From Marinoscillum sp040218045 (lineage in GTDB: Bacteria; Bacteroidota; Bacteroidia; Cytophagales; Cyclobacteriaceae): a DNA stretch of 64,000 bases. The notes beneath the pieces were generated by a model. The model was not told the DNA's origin, searched no databases, and saw nothing but the letters and a program-made list of their open reading frames with translations. The translations under genes were made by a program, and so were the position numbers. The DNA lies in contig JAVJQA010000065.1 of the NCBI GenBank assembly GCA_040218045.1, positions 4,988-68,987 of the forward strand, given 5' to 3'. Shown here in pieces: positions 8,002 through 17,649 of the stretch (the first letter of the stretch is position 1; every line of letters starts with the position of its first letter).

Positions 8002-10779
8002 TTAGTTAAAGAAATCCTGGAAGCTTCTTCTTTTTTCAAGTTTCAAATCTTGAAGGAGTGCTGCTTTAGGACGAATGGTTAAATTGAAAGATTGGTATCG
8101 TCCAAAGGGAACCCATGAGAAGTTCATAGACCAGCAGTGAAGATCCCTCACTACACCAATTCGTGTTTGGGTGAAGTCCAGGTTTTTAATATCATAACCG
8201 GAGCTAAATGTAACCTGTGTTTTTTCTGTAAGGCCAAGTGTGCCACTGAACTGTAAACCATGGCTGCTAATCATGGCATCTGAGAGTCCATTTTTATTTC
8301 TTGTTACATTATAGCTTACCCTAAGACTCCATGGTACATCAAAATCGACATATTCTTCAGGATTTCTTTTGATATATTCTTTTTGATCTTCCGTGCCGAA
8401 GGGGCTATTATCTATTTGATCATTTTTATCACCAAAACCAGCGTTGGCAAAATCCTGATTTTCTTCTTCATCCTCTTGCTTGCCTTTACTTTTTGGCTTG
8501 AGGTTGAAGCTGACTGCTGAGGTCAAGCGAGTGAGTGTGCCAAGACCTTCGCCGTTATTCCAGGTATATCGATCTACTTTTTTTCCTCTATCGGTCCCAT
8601 CATCAATGTACAAGTATGGGTCATACTGTCCACTGAGTGTAAGACTTACATTTTTCTTAAACAGTGAGGTTCTTGCGTTCCAGGAAATATTGCCCAATTT
8701 GAATGAATCAGCAGCAATGTTATATCCGGTGTTGAGTGAAAGGTTTTCAAAGACTTTAACCTTCTTGAACTCATTGGCAGTGTCTTTTCTAGTCCGCACT
8801 TTCATTTCAAGGTTATTGGTAAGTGACAGACCGATGGTCTTACTCTCACTTCCTGTTGGGCTGCCATAAGCAAATCCCTGATACTTAGATACTCTTTGGG
8901 TGCGACCTGTACTGTCAATCTGAATGGTTTCATACACTCCGTAGCTTTCATCGCCAAAGTCGGGATTGTAGCTGAATGATACACTTGGTGTCATTACATG
9001 CCGGATTGCCTCAATTCCGGCTATTCCCTTTACATAATACTTACCATAAACACGAGTGTTCATTGATGCTCCTGAAGTCCAGCTTCCAGCACGACTAAAC
9101 CCATCCACGGTATCTATTCTTACTCCACCTTCTTCAGGTATGTAGGTGTAATCCAATTCTCTTGTGTACCACACTTCCTGGTAGTTAAACGATGGGCTAA
9201 CAGTGAAATATTTAAGAAGATTAAAAGATGTGGAAACAGGAATAGAGTGCCTGCCTCCGAGTTTGGCGCGGTTGTAAATTTCATCCAGGTTGTCGCTATT
9301 GAATTTCAAAGTGTCTTCATTGGCCGTGCTGGCATTTACCACATCAAAGCCCAGGCCACTGGTAGAAAGTGGTCTGTTTGAGATCTCATTTTTAGCAACA
9401 AAGTTGTGACTCAAACTAATTTTGGCGATAGGTGACTTGGAAGATTTGATGACATTTTTAAATGGATAAATACGATTCACGTTTACAGCAAAATCCGGGA
9501 GAGTCACGTCATAGATCCCGGTTTGTACATTTTGGCGCAACCTAAAATTTGATGACATATTTACCGGCAATGTTCTAAAACGTTGGTTATAGCTTACGCT
9601 TGAGGTGTATTCCGAAGTAATGCTTCTTTGCGGATCTGAAATGACAAGATTGTTTTGATCATTATAGTTTGTTGATCCGGCAGATACTGAGGCACTAAAG
9701 CTTGAATTGCCGCGGGTTTCAGGACGTAAGTTCCACCTGACCCAAAATGAATTGGATTCCGTATCTGTTACTTCACCCTGAGTAATGTTTTTGGTGTATG
9801 ATAGATTTAAAGCGCCATTGAATTTGTATCTGACTTTGTAATTGGATGTAGCATCAAGTGCAAAACCACCTTTTGAGTAAATATCACCGGTCAATCGAAG
9901 GTCCACATAATCACTAATCCCAAAATAGTATCCACCATCCCGTAAAAAGAACCCCCTTCTTGTTTCTTCACCATAGGACGGAAAGACGATCCCGGATGCC
10001 TTCTCCCGTGGTTGTGGGAACATGCCAAAAGGAAACCATAAGGGAGTTGGTACTTCCCTGAATTTCATGTTGAATGGCCCGGAAATTACTTGTTTGCCTG
10101 GTATTACTTTGATTTTATCAGATTCTATGAAAAAGTGAGGGTCTGACAGATTACAGGTGGTATACTTGGCGCCTCTTATAAAGAGTTCATTTTCGCCATT
10201 CTTTTTTACATCCTCACCATGCATAAAAGCTCCATCTTGCTCAGTGACTACTCCTTTGATGATGGCTTTCTTTGTTTTGAAATTATAGACAATATCTTCT
10301 GTTTCATATACATCGCTACCTTGTGAAAATACTGGTTTACCTCTTTTTCGGCCTAGCGTGTCCAATTTGTACTTCGCTTTTATAGTTCTGTTCGCCCAGT
10401 TGATAGATGTTTCTTCCGCTTCAAGGGTGATTTCACCATAGTCAATGTGTGATTCTCCATACATAAACAAGCTGCGGTCATCTATGTTGAAAAGCATAGA
10501 ATCCTTCGAATTATAATTGATGGTGGTTTCTATGTCGTTTTTCTGAGGTTTTTTACCACCAGTTATAGTGCTATCTGAAGGGAGCTTGGTTGTATCTGCC
10601 AAAACGGCATTGTTTGTGCTGGAATCATTGCCAATGATGAATTCATCACCAGAAAATGTACGTTCGGGGTTGGATCCTACCTCCACCGGAGGAGGCGATT
10701 CTGTTGAAGTGGAATCTACCTGCGCTTTTAAAAGATAGGTGGTCAACAATAAAAAAAGTACTAACGCAGTTCTCCTCAA
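8002..10779 (-). CDS. lptD: LptD-like LPS-assembly outer membrane protein
   Basis: Inserts lipopolysaccharide into the outer leaflet of the outer membrane. The 925-residue protein has a signal peptide (about 1–20, ending LLKAQ), an OstA-like beta-jellyroll region (about 85–200, where YGESHIDYGEITLEAEE, YETEDIVYNFKTKKA and MHGEDVKK occur), then a long beta-barrel with alternating aromatic strands. The barrel entry FREVPTPLWFPFGMFPQP and ASGIVFPSYG are typical of the Bacteroidota LptD-like family. The start is a TTG; no ATG lies upstream before an in-frame stop and the signal peptide begins here. It diverges from the amidase–MCE gene pair. Confidence 0.88.
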   Translation of the reverse strand: MRRTALVLFLLLTTYLLKAQVDSTSTESPPPVEVGSNPERTFSGDEFIIGNDSSTNNAVLADTTKLPSDSTITGGKKPQKNDIETTINYNSKDSMLFNIDDRSLFMYGESHIDYGEITLEAEETSINWANRTIKAKYKLDTLGRKRGKPVFSQGSDVYETEDIVYNFKTKKAIIKGVVTEQDGAFMHGEDVKKNGENELFIRGAKYTTCNLSDPHFFIESDKIKVIPGKQVISGPFNMKFREVPTPLWFPFGMFPQPREKASGIVFPSYGEETRRGFFLRDGGYYFGISDYVDLRLTGDIYSKGGFALDATSNYKVRYKFNGALNLSYTKNITQGEVTDTESNSFWVRWNLRPETRGNSSFSASVSAGSTNYNDQNNLVISDPQRSITSEYTSSVSYNQRFRTLPVNMSSNFRLRQNVQTGIYDVTLPDFAVNVNRIYPFKNVIKSSKSPIAKISLSHNFVAKNEISNRPLSTSGLGFDVVNASTANEDTLKFNSDNLDEIYNRAKLGGRHSIPVSTSFNLLKYFTVSPSFNYQEVWYTRELDYTYIPEEGGVRIDTVDGFSRAGSWTSGASMNTRVYGKYYVKGIAGIEAIRHVMTPSVSFSYNPDFGDESYGVYETIQIDSTGRTQRVSKYQGFAYGSPTGSESKTIGLSLTNNLEMKVRTRKDTANEFKKVKVFENLSLNTGYNIAADSFKLGNISWNARTSLFKKNVSLTLSGQYDPYLYIDDGTDRGKKVDRYTWNNGEGLGTLTRLTSAVSFNLKPKSKGKQEDEEENQDFANAGFGDKNDQIDNSPFGTEDQKEYIKRNPEEYVDFDVPWSLRVSYNVTRNKNGLSDAMISSHGLQFSGTLGLTEKTQVTFSSGYDIKNLDFTQTRIGVVRDLHCWSMNFSWVPFGRYQSFNLTIRPKAALLQDLKLEKRRSFQDFFN

Positions 10780-10858
10780 GCCCGCAGATTTTATTTACTG
10801 GTGAAAAATTTACAATTTTGCGTAAAATTATGGGATTTTAGTATATAACCGAGTAGCC

Positions 10859-11641
10859 GTGAGAAATATTGCAATTACTTTCAGCATTTCTGTCATACTA
10901 GTGCTATGTGCCTTTAATCCGGTGGGATTGAGGAGTTATAAGATAGATAAAATCGTTATTGATCCGGGGCATGGTGGCAAAGACCCTGGTACTCATGGTG
11001 CTATCTCTAAAGAGAAAGATGTAGCCTTGGGCATTGCTTTGGAGCTGGGCCGTATCATTAAGGACAATCTTCCCGATGTTAAGATCGAATATACGCGAAC
11101 TGATGACAGCTTTCCGGAACTTAACGAACGTGCCGACGTAGCTAATAAAGGTGACGCTGATCTTTTTATTTCTATTCATGCCAACTGGGTGGCCAATCCG
11201 CGTGTCCATGGTACAGAAACCTACGTGATGGGAGTAGAGAAACTTGAAGAAAATTTCAAAATTGTGAGCCGGGAAAATTCCGTGATTTTACTTGAAGAAG
11301 ATCATGAAGAGAAATATGACGGGTTTGACCCCAATTCTCCCGAATCTTATATTCTGTTTTCGCTGTACCAAAGTGCCTTTCAGGAAAATAGTCTGAGACT
11401 CGCTCAAAAGATAGAAACGCAAATGAAAACACGTGTTGGCAGGCACAGTAGAGGGGTAAGACCAGCACCATTTTTAGTGCTTCGGAAAACATCCATGCCT
11501 AGTGTGTTGTTTGAAGTAGGTTACCTTAGTAATGAGAAAGAAGAAAAGGACTTAAATGACAAACTGAATCAGGTTTACATTGCCTCTGGCATTTATAGAG
11601 CCTTTCGGGATTACAAGTTGGAACTTGAATCAATGAACTAA
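10859..11641 (+). CDS. N-acetylmuramoyl-L-alanine amidase (Amidase_3)
   Basis: Zinc amidase that cleaves the amide bond between N-acetylmuramic acid and the stem peptide of peptidoglycan, acting in the periplasm. An N-terminal hydrophobic segment (about 3–20) serves as signal or anchor. The catalytic domain starts at IDPGHGGKDPGTHG (zinc His), continues with ELNERADVANKGDADLFISIHANW (second His) and ends with the catalytic-Glu segment SVLFEVGYLSNEKEE. 260 residues with a GTG start. It is followed after 18 bases by the MCE gene and diverges from lptD, an arrangement I know from other Bacteroidota. Confidence 0.94.
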   Translation: MRNIAITFSISVILVLCAFNPVGLRSYKIDKIVIDPGHGGKDPGTHGAISKEKDVALGIALELGRIIKDNLPDVKIEYTRTDDSFPELNERADVANKGDADLFISIHANWVANPRVHGTETYVMGVEKLEENFKIVSRENSVILLEEDHEEKYDGFDPNSPESYILFSLYQSAFQENSLRLAQKIETQMKTRVGRHSRGVRPAPFLVLRKTSMPSVLFEVGYLSNEKEEKDLNDKLNQVYIASGIYRAFRDYKLELESMN

Positions 11642-11659
11642 TAAAAATTTGCGTTAAGC

Positions 11660-12601
11660 ATGTCAAAAGAATTCAAAGTAGGACTAATAGCTCTCATAGC
11701 AGGAGTGTTGATGTATTATGGTTTCAACTTCCTGAAAGGGAAAGATTTTTTTTCGCCTACTAACAAATATTATGTCTTGTATGACAATGTGGATGGATTG
11801 AATAAGTCCAATCCTGTCATCATAAACGGTCTCGCAGTTGGTCGGGTAAGTAGAATCAGGCTATTGCAAGACGAGAATAATCTCATACTGGTAGAGCTTG
11901 ATATCGATGAGACCATCACTTTGGGAGATTCAACCGTTGCGTCGTTGAGCAATACGGACTTTTTAGGAAGTAAAGGCATCGTTTTGACCGTAGGTCCGCT
12001 AACTAATCCTATCCTACCCGGAGATACTTTAGAAGCATATCGAGATAAAGGGATTGATGAATTGCTGGCCAGTGCTAAACCGATTACAACCAATCTGAAC
12101 ACTACCATAACCAGGGTGAATGAAATATTAATTGGCCTGAAAGGAAGTGGTGAGAAAATCAATGAAACGCTTGAAGAGGTAAGAAAAATGACCGTGAGTG
12201 TCAATGAGATCATAGGTGAAAACCAGTATAAACTGGCCAACATCATGTCCAATACCTCTGAGGTTATAGAAAAGCTGAATGGAAAACTCGATCAAATTGA
12301 TCCAATAATGGCCAAAACTGAAGGTTTTTTGGATTCCTTGAACAATCTGGAGGTTAACAAGACACTCGCTTCGGTAAGGAGCACCATGGATACCCTTAAC
12401 ATGACCATTGCGCAACTAAAAAATCCTGATGGCACGCTGGGTAAATTGATTTCCGACGACTCACTTTATCAAATGATAGAAAAGACCCTGGCGGACTTTG
12501 ACAGCCTGGCCAATCACTTGAACTATTACCCAAAGCATTTCTTTGCTCCACTTGGCAAAAGCCACGACAAAGTGATGAAAGATTTAAGAAAGGAAGACTA
12601 G
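11660..12601 (+). CDS. MlaD/MCE-domain lipid transport protein
   Basis: Periplasmic substrate-binding subunit of an MCE/Mla-type lipid transporter. A single N-terminal membrane anchor (about residues 5–25, GLIALIAGVLMYYGFNFL) precedes an MCE domain (about 38–115, with YVLYDNVDGLNKSNPVIING and LGSKGIVLTVG). A long helical, partly coiled-coil region (about 135–255) follows, as expected for the tube-forming or partner-binding part. 313 residues, complete. The ATPase and permease partners are not in the window. It lies downstream of the amidase in an apparent operon. Confidence 0.92.
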   Translation: MSKEFKVGLIALIAGVLMYYGFNFLKGKDFFSPTNKYYVLYDNVDGLNKSNPVIINGLAVGRVSRIRLLQDENNLILVELDIDETITLGDSTVASLSNTDFLGSKGIVLTVGPLTNPILPGDTLEAYRDKGIDELLASAKPITTNLNTTITRVNEILIGLKGSGEKINETLEEVRKMTVSVNEIIGENQYKLANIMSNTSEVIEKLNGKLDQIDPIMAKTEGFLDSLNNLEVNKTLASVRSTMDTLNMTIAQLKNPDGTLGKLISDDSLYQMIEKTLADFDSLANHLNYYPKHFFAPLGKSHDKVMKDLRKED

Positions 12602-12648
12602 CCAGTCTACTTTTTTAATTAAATACCCATACACCCCAACTTAATTTT

Positions 12649-14277
12649 ATGGATATCAAGTTTAACAAGAACGAAGATTCAAATAAACTCTTAGTAGCCG
12701 AACTAAGAAGAAAGCTCCAAAAGGTTCATCTTGGCGGAGGTGAAAAGAAAATTGCCAAACTTCATGAAAAAGGTAAACTAACAGCCAGAGAGCGCATCGA
12801 GTATCTTGTGGATTCCATGGATTCATTCCTGGAAGTAGGAGCATTCACTGCGGACGGAATGTATGAAGAGTGGGGTGGTTGTCCTTCAGCTGGTGTGGTG
12901 ACTGGTATTGGTTATGTGTCTGGCAGACAATGTGTGATAGTGGCCAATGATGCCACAGTGAAGGCTGGTGCGTGGTTTCCCATGACAGCCAAAAAGAACC
13001 TCAGAGCACAGGAAATTGCTTTAGAAAACAAACTGCCAATTGTTTACCTGGTAGACAGTGCTGGTGTTTTTCTGCCTATGCAGGATGAGGTTTTTCCTGA
13101 CAAAGAACACTTTGGGAGACAGTTCAGAAACAATGCAAAGATGTCATCAGAAGGAATCATCCAGGTGGCAGCGATCATGGGCAGCTGTGTGGCTGGTGGT
13201 GCTTACTTGCCGATTATGGCAGATGAAGCGATGATTGTGGATAAAACCGGATCGATATTCCTTGCCGGAAGCTATTTGGTGAAAGCGGCTATAGGAGAAG
13301 ATGTGGATAATGAAACGCTGGGCGGAGCTACCACCCATTGTGAAATTTCCGGAGTTACTGACAATAAATACCCTGGAGATAAGGAATGTCTGGATGCCAT
13401 AAAAAGAATTTTTGGTAGAATAGGAGAACAGGAAAAAGCCGGGTTTAACCGCATAAAGCCAAAACCTCCTAAAGAAGATCCGGATAAAATATTTGGTCTG
13501 TTTCCCAACGATAGGAATACACCATACGATATGCTGGAAATCATCAAACACCTTGTCGATGATTCGGATTTCGAGCAATACAAAGAACTTTATGGAAAAA
13601 CGCTCATCTGTGGCTTTGGCCGAATTGATGGATGGAGTGTGGGAATAGTAGCCAACCAGCGTACTGTGGTGAAAACCAAGAAAGGCGAAATGCAGATGGG
13701 TGGGGTGATATATTCTGATTCAGCAGATAAGGCAGCCAGATTTATCATGAATTGCAATCAGCGCAAAATCCCATTGGTTTTTCTGCACGACGTAAATGGC
13801 TTTATGGTTGGTAGCAGATCAGAACAGGGAGGAATTATCAAAGACGGAGCAAAGATGGTCAATGCAGTATCTAACTCTGTGGTTCCGAAAATTAGTATTA
13901 TCATGGGTGCGTCTTATGGAGCTGGTAACTACGCCATGTGTGGTAAAGCATATGACCCCAGACTGATCTATGCCTGGCCAAATGCTCAGATGGCTGTGAT
14001 GAGTGGCAAGTCAGCTGCAAGTACGCTTCTTCAGATTAAAGTAGCTTCTGAAAAAGCAAAAGGGATGGAGATTGGTGAAGAAGATCAGCAAAAAATGCTG
14101 GATGATATCAAGGCTTCGTATGATGCAAAATTAAGCCCCTATTATGCCGCATCTCAGCTTTGGGTGGATGGCGTGATTGATCCATTGGATACCAGAAAAG
14201 TAATATCAACCGGAATAGAAGCCGCCAATCATGCAAAGATTGAAAAGCCCATGAATGTAGGAGTGATTCAAACTTAG
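12649..14277 (+). CDS. Acyl-CoA carboxylase beta (carboxyltransferase) subunit
   Basis: Transfers CO2 from carboxy-biotin to an acyl-CoA. The 542-residue protein has both crotonase-like halves of a carboxyltransferase. VFPDKEHFGRQF, followed by MGSCVAGGAYLPIMADEA and then LGGATTHCEISGVTD, resembles the methylcrotonoyl-CoA carboxylase beta branch more than the propionyl-CoA branch; the C-terminal half has VFLHDVNGFMVG and GASYGAGNYAMCGKAYDPR. I infer a role in leucine or related branched acyl-CoA breakdown, with moderate certainty about substrate. No biotin carboxylase or biotin carrier subunit lies nearby, so the partner must be elsewhere. Confidence 0.93.
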   Translation: MDIKFNKNEDSNKLLVAELRRKLQKVHLGGGEKKIAKLHEKGKLTARERIEYLVDSMDSFLEVGAFTADGMYEEWGGCPSAGVVTGIGYVSGRQCVIVANDATVKAGAWFPMTAKKNLRAQEIALENKLPIVYLVDSAGVFLPMQDEVFPDKEHFGRQFRNNAKMSSEGIIQVAAIMGSCVAGGAYLPIMADEAMIVDKTGSIFLAGSYLVKAAIGEDVDNETLGGATTHCEISGVTDNKYPGDKECLDAIKRIFGRIGEQEKAGFNRIKPKPPKEDPDKIFGLFPNDRNTPYDMLEIIKHLVDDSDFEQYKELYGKTLICGFGRIDGWSVGIVANQRTVVKTKKGEMQMGGVIYSDSADKAARFIMNCNQRKIPLVFLHDVNGFMVGSRSEQGGIIKDGAKMVNAVSNSVVPKISIIMGASYGAGNYAMCGKAYDPRLIYAWPNAQMAVMSGKSAASTLLQIKVASEKAKGMEIGEEDQQKMLDDIKASYDAKLSPYYAASQLWVDGVIDPLDTRKVISTGIEAANHAKIEKPMNVGVIQT

Positions 14278-14348
14278 AGTCAATATCCTTTCACATCTCA
14301 GAAGAATCATTAAATTAGATTTTTAATCAGAATCCAATTACATAAGCA

Positions 14349-15203
14349 TTGATAAAGGACAGTGAGCTTAAAGCATTAGTTACTCTTCTGGAAGATGAAG
14401 ATGACGAGATTGTCTCTCACGTGGAGCGGAAGCTCATGGAGATAGGCACCAGTATTATTCCGCTGCTTGAGCAGGAGTGGGAATCCACTTTTAACCCCTT
14501 GATTCAACGCCGAATTGAAGACCTTATTCATACACTCCAGTTTGAGTTATTCCAGGAGCGTTTGGTGGATTGGAGCGAAAATCGTGAGGATGACCTGCTC
14601 GAAGGTTTGTGGCTTGTAGCTACTTATCAATATCCAGATATAGATTTGGAGGAGCTCCGACAGCAAATCCACCAACTTTATGTGGAGGTTTGGCGGGAGT
14701 TCAAGGATGATCTTGTTCCATTTGATCAGGTGAGAATCCTGAACAGCGTTTTGTTTAACCGGTTTAAATTCAGGGCCAACACCAAAAATTTTCATTCTCC
14801 GGCCAACAGCATGATCAATGCGGTGTTGGAGTCTAAAAAAGGAAATCCAATCTCGCTTTGTTCGGTTTACTTACTGATTGCCAAGAAATTGGAACTGCCC
14901 GTGTATGGTGTCAATCTGCCAAACCTGTTCATACTCACCTTCAAAAATGAAACTGCTGAGTTTTATATCAATGCCTTTAACAAGGGATTGATTTTCTCTC
15001 GAGAGGACATTGATAACTATCTTGATCATTTGAATATTCCTCCTCAGGAACTTTTCTATGAGCCATGCAGCAACCTCGATATTGTGCTACGGTCACTTCG
15101 AAATCTCATCGTTTCTTTTGAAAAACTGGGAGATTACCACAAAAGTGACGAGATCAAGATTGTCTTGAAAAGAATGGACGATCAGTACACTGGATTTGAT
15201 TGA
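14349..15203 (+). CDS. SirB1/transglutaminase-like family protein
   Basis: A 284-residue protein of the SirB1 type. The centre (about residues 135–215) has the family pattern NSMINAVLESKKGNPISLCSV... then LELPVYGVNLPNLFILTF. In many relatives the second motif reads PGHF or PQHF, giving the histidine of a papain-like Cys–His pair; here that position is NLF, so the cysteine in ISLCSVY has no obvious partner and catalysis is doubtful. A helical N-terminal region (HEAT-like) precedes it. The start is TTG at 14349; no better start lies nearby. Role unknown. Confidence 0.8.
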   Translation: MIKDSELKALVTLLEDEDDEIVSHVERKLMEIGTSIIPLLEQEWESTFNPLIQRRIEDLIHTLQFELFQERLVDWSENREDDLLEGLWLVATYQYPDIDLEELRQQIHQLYVEVWREFKDDLVPFDQVRILNSVLFNRFKFRANTKNFHSPANSMINAVLESKKGNPISLCSVYLLIAKKLELPVYGVNLPNLFILTFKNETAEFYINAFNKGLIFSREDIDNYLDHLNIPPQELFYEPCSNLDIVLRSLRNLIVSFEKLGDYHKSDEIKIVLKRMDDQYTGFD

Positions 15204-15809
15204 TCAAAGGCTATAGGCCAAATAAAAATCTTTTACAGGCTCGAAATGAATGCTGTATCGCTGATCCAGGTTGTCCTTATGGATCAACCCTGTCATTACC
15301 GAATCAGATTCAAAAACTATGGAAGTATCATCCTTCATACTAAGCTTGCGACGGCCATATATTTTATATAAAACTTCCTTGCCACACCAGATGGCACATA
15401 GTTTAGCAAGATCGCCTCGATATTGAGATTCACTTTCATTGATAAATTTATCCTCAATCTTTATGAGCTTATCACGAGTTCGTTCCAGGTCAATGCCACA
15501 GAAATCTTTCAGGTGAATCATGGCTGCTGCCATTGGGAAGCTATGAGAGATAGAAATCTCCGCTTCATTGCCCAAAAGACTGGGTTTGCCTGTATGCAAT
15601 ACTTCTATTCCACGATACTTAAGCTCAAAAAAGCCACAGAGATTTTTAATAAGAATCCGGCCGACGATCCATTCCGCTTGCCTCGTTGGGTTTAACCCTT
15701 CAGGAATTGGTTCATCTATCATATTGAGGAGAACCTGATTGGTTTCTTGAATGTTCCACACGGCATATGCAGAATATGGACTAATAGGTTTAGATAATAA
15801 CAGGGGCAT
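15204..15809 (-). CDS. 4'-phosphopantetheinyl transferase superfamily protein
   Basis: Moves the phosphopantetheine arm of CoA onto a serine of carrier proteins. The 201-residue, Sfp-like length is typical. Key motifs are FCGIDLER (Mg-binding Asp), KFINESE and IWCGKEVLYKIYGR, the family W-x-x-KE-x-x-x-K box. No polyketide, peptide synthetase or fatty-acid genes adjoin it, so it may simply serve the general acyl carrier protein. It converges tail-to-tail with the SirB1-like gene, the two stops touching. Confidence 0.92.
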   Translation of the reverse strand: MPLLLSKPISPYSAYAVWNIQETNQVLLNMIDEPIPEGLNPTRQAEWIVGRILIKNLCGFFELKYRGIEVLHTGKPSLLGNEAEISISHSFPMAAAMIHLKDFCGIDLERTRDKLIKIEDKFINESESQYRGDLAKLCAIWCGKEVLYKIYGRRKLSMKDDTSIVFESDSVMTGLIHKDNLDQRYSIHFEPVKDFYLAYSL

Positions 15810-15855
15810 GGCTGATTCTGATTACTATGTTTAATTTTACACCAATTTATTGATT

Positions 15856-16767
15856 ATGAGCGCAATTCAAGTAAAAAAGCAACATACTTTATCAGGACAC
15901 AAAGATTGCCTGTACACTCTATTTGCCTATAGTGAGTCTGCTTTTTTCTCTGCTGGAGGTGATGGCATGGTGGTGTTGTGGGATTTGAAGAGTCCCGATG
16001 TAGGAAAAATGATTGTGAAAGTACCTGCCTCTGTTTATGCTATCTCTTACCAGAAGGAAAGGGATTTACTCGTAGTTGGTCAGAATTTCAGTGGTATTCA
16101 TCTCGTTGATGTGGAAAATAAAAGTGAAGTTGGTTCCTTGAAATTGACTGACGCTGCGATTTTCGATATTCAAACTACTGAAGAAGCGATATACGTGGGC
16201 ACGGGAAATGGCGAAGTATTCAAGATAAGTTGGGACCTTCAAATTTTGGCCACTGCCAAACTCAGTTCGCAAAGTGCCAGGACGATTGCAGTGTCTGAGG
16301 AGCGTGGCGAAATAGCAGTTGGCTACAGCGATTATCACATAAGAATACTGCAGATGGAGGATTTTTCTTTAAGAAAAGCTATCAAGGCGCATGAAATTTC
16401 TGTATTTTCTGTTCGTTATCATCCTCAGCTACCAGTTTTGATTAGTGCCAGCCGGGATGCCCGGTTCAAAATCTGGGACATTGACAAAGAATACAGAGAA
16501 GTAGAGGAAGTGGTAGGTCACATGTATGCTATCAACCATATAGATTTTAGTCCTGAGGGTAAATACTTTGCCACATGTAGCATGGACAAGTCCATTAAAG
16601 TATGGGATGCCAGCGAGTTTAGGTTGCTCAAAGTGATTGATAAAGCCAGGCATGCAGGCCATGCAACATCGGTCAACAAGCTACTGTGGATGAATTATCA
16701 CAATTGGTTAGTATCTTGTAGTGACGATCGCACCATATCAATTTGGGAGATAAACGTGACAACATAA
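15856..16767 (+). CDS. WD40-repeat protein
   Basis: A 303-residue cytoplasmic beta-propeller without signal peptide, likely a protein-interaction scaffold. About seven WD40 blades are readable, the clearest being LSGHKDCLYTLF...VLWDLK at the N-terminus, IKAHEISVFSVRYHP...FKIWDID in the middle, and GHMYAINHIDFSPEGK...IKVWDAS and WLVSCSDDRTISIWEI at the end. I prefer the ATG at 15856 to the TTG two codons earlier. It diverges from the phosphopantetheinyl transferase gene. WD40 proteins of this size are common in the phylum and have no known partner. Confidence 0.9.
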   Translation: MSAIQVKKQHTLSGHKDCLYTLFAYSESAFFSAGGDGMVVLWDLKSPDVGKMIVKVPASVYAISYQKERDLLVVGQNFSGIHLVDVENKSEVGSLKLTDAAIFDIQTTEEAIYVGTGNGEVFKISWDLQILATAKLSSQSARTIAVSEERGEIAVGYSDYHIRILQMEDFSLRKAIKAHEISVFSVRYHPQLPVLISASRDARFKIWDIDKEYREVEEVVGHMYAINHIDFSPEGKYFATCSMDKSIKVWDASEFRLLKVIDKARHAGHATSVNKLLWMNYHNWLVSCSDDRTISIWEINVTT

Positions 16768-16865
16768 TTATATGCCTTGATGTTACTAAGAATTATTTGA
16801 CATTATCACTGATAACTAATAAACTGTAGGTGAGATAGTTAAGAGTATTGTAAATTGCAGATTGA

Positions 16866-17648
16866 ATGAAGATTACTCCGTTAGAAATAAGGCAAAAGAA
16901 TTTTGAGAAGAAGCTCCGTGGCTATGATAAGGATGAGGTGAGTGCCTTTTTGCTCTCGTTGTCCCACGAATGGGAGCGTATGCTTGACGAGAATAAGGAA
17001 AATAAAATAAAGCTGGACCAGGCCCTGAAGGAAGTTCAAAAACTTCGTGAGGTAGAAAGCTCTTTATTCAAAACACTTAAAACCGCTGAGGATACTGGTG
17101 CCAACCTGATTGACCAGGCCAATAAAGCAGCGGAACTCCATTTGAAGGAAACCCAGATGAATGCAGAGGCAATGATGTCGGAAGCCAAATCAAAGGCAAA
17201 AAACATCATAGAGAAGTCTGAAATGGAGGCACGTCAGATGATTGAGGAAATGCAGGATGCCATCAAGGACCTGGAGCAGAATTACAAATCCCTTGAAAAT
17301 CATCGGGACAATATGATCTCTGAGTTAAAGAATTTCTCAGCAGATATATTGGACAAACTCAACAGAACTGTCCGTCAAAAGGGAGAATTTAAACTTGAAG
17401 ATCATACCAAGAGAGTAAAGGCACTGGTAAGAGAATCTGAAGCCTGGATCAATAAGGAAAATCTTAACATTCGGCCGGTGAAGATGAAACCGCTTGTACA
17501 ACCAGAGGTTAAAAGAAATTCAGGAAATGGTCAAACTGTAGCAACCCCACAGCCAAAATCCAACACTCCATCCAAACCCACAAAAAGCCCTGTAGCGGGT
17601 AAACCTGCAAGCGGCGATAAAGGATCGTTTTTCGATGAGTTAGACTAA
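16866..17648 (+). CDS. DivIVA-domain coiled-coil protein
   Basis: A 260-residue protein whose first ~40 residues (MKITPLEIRQKNFEKKLRGY, then DKDEVSAFL) are the membrane-curvature-sensing DivIVA N-domain. A long coiled coil follows (about 40–185; repeats such as AMMSEAKSKAKNIIEKSEME) and the tail is rich in Pro, Lys and Ser. DivIVA proteins mark poles or septa in Gram-positives; the role of the Bacteroidota forms is not established. The tail stops one base before folB. Confidence 0.88.
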   Translation: MKITPLEIRQKNFEKKLRGYDKDEVSAFLLSLSHEWERMLDENKENKIKLDQALKEVQKLREVESSLFKTLKTAEDTGANLIDQANKAAELHLKETQMNAEAMMSEAKSKAKNIIEKSEMEARQMIEEMQDAIKDLEQNYKSLENHRDNMISELKNFSADILDKLNRTVRQKGEFKLEDHTKRVKALVRESEAWINKENLNIRPVKMKPLVQPEVKRNSGNGQTVATPQPKSNTPSKPTKSPVAGKPASGDKGSFFDELD

Positions 17649-17649
17649 T

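Noticed and set aside
11770..12252. 160-residue minus-strand ORF inside the MCE gene
   Set aside because: Antisense shadow of a well-supported gene; Ser/Leu-rich without family features.
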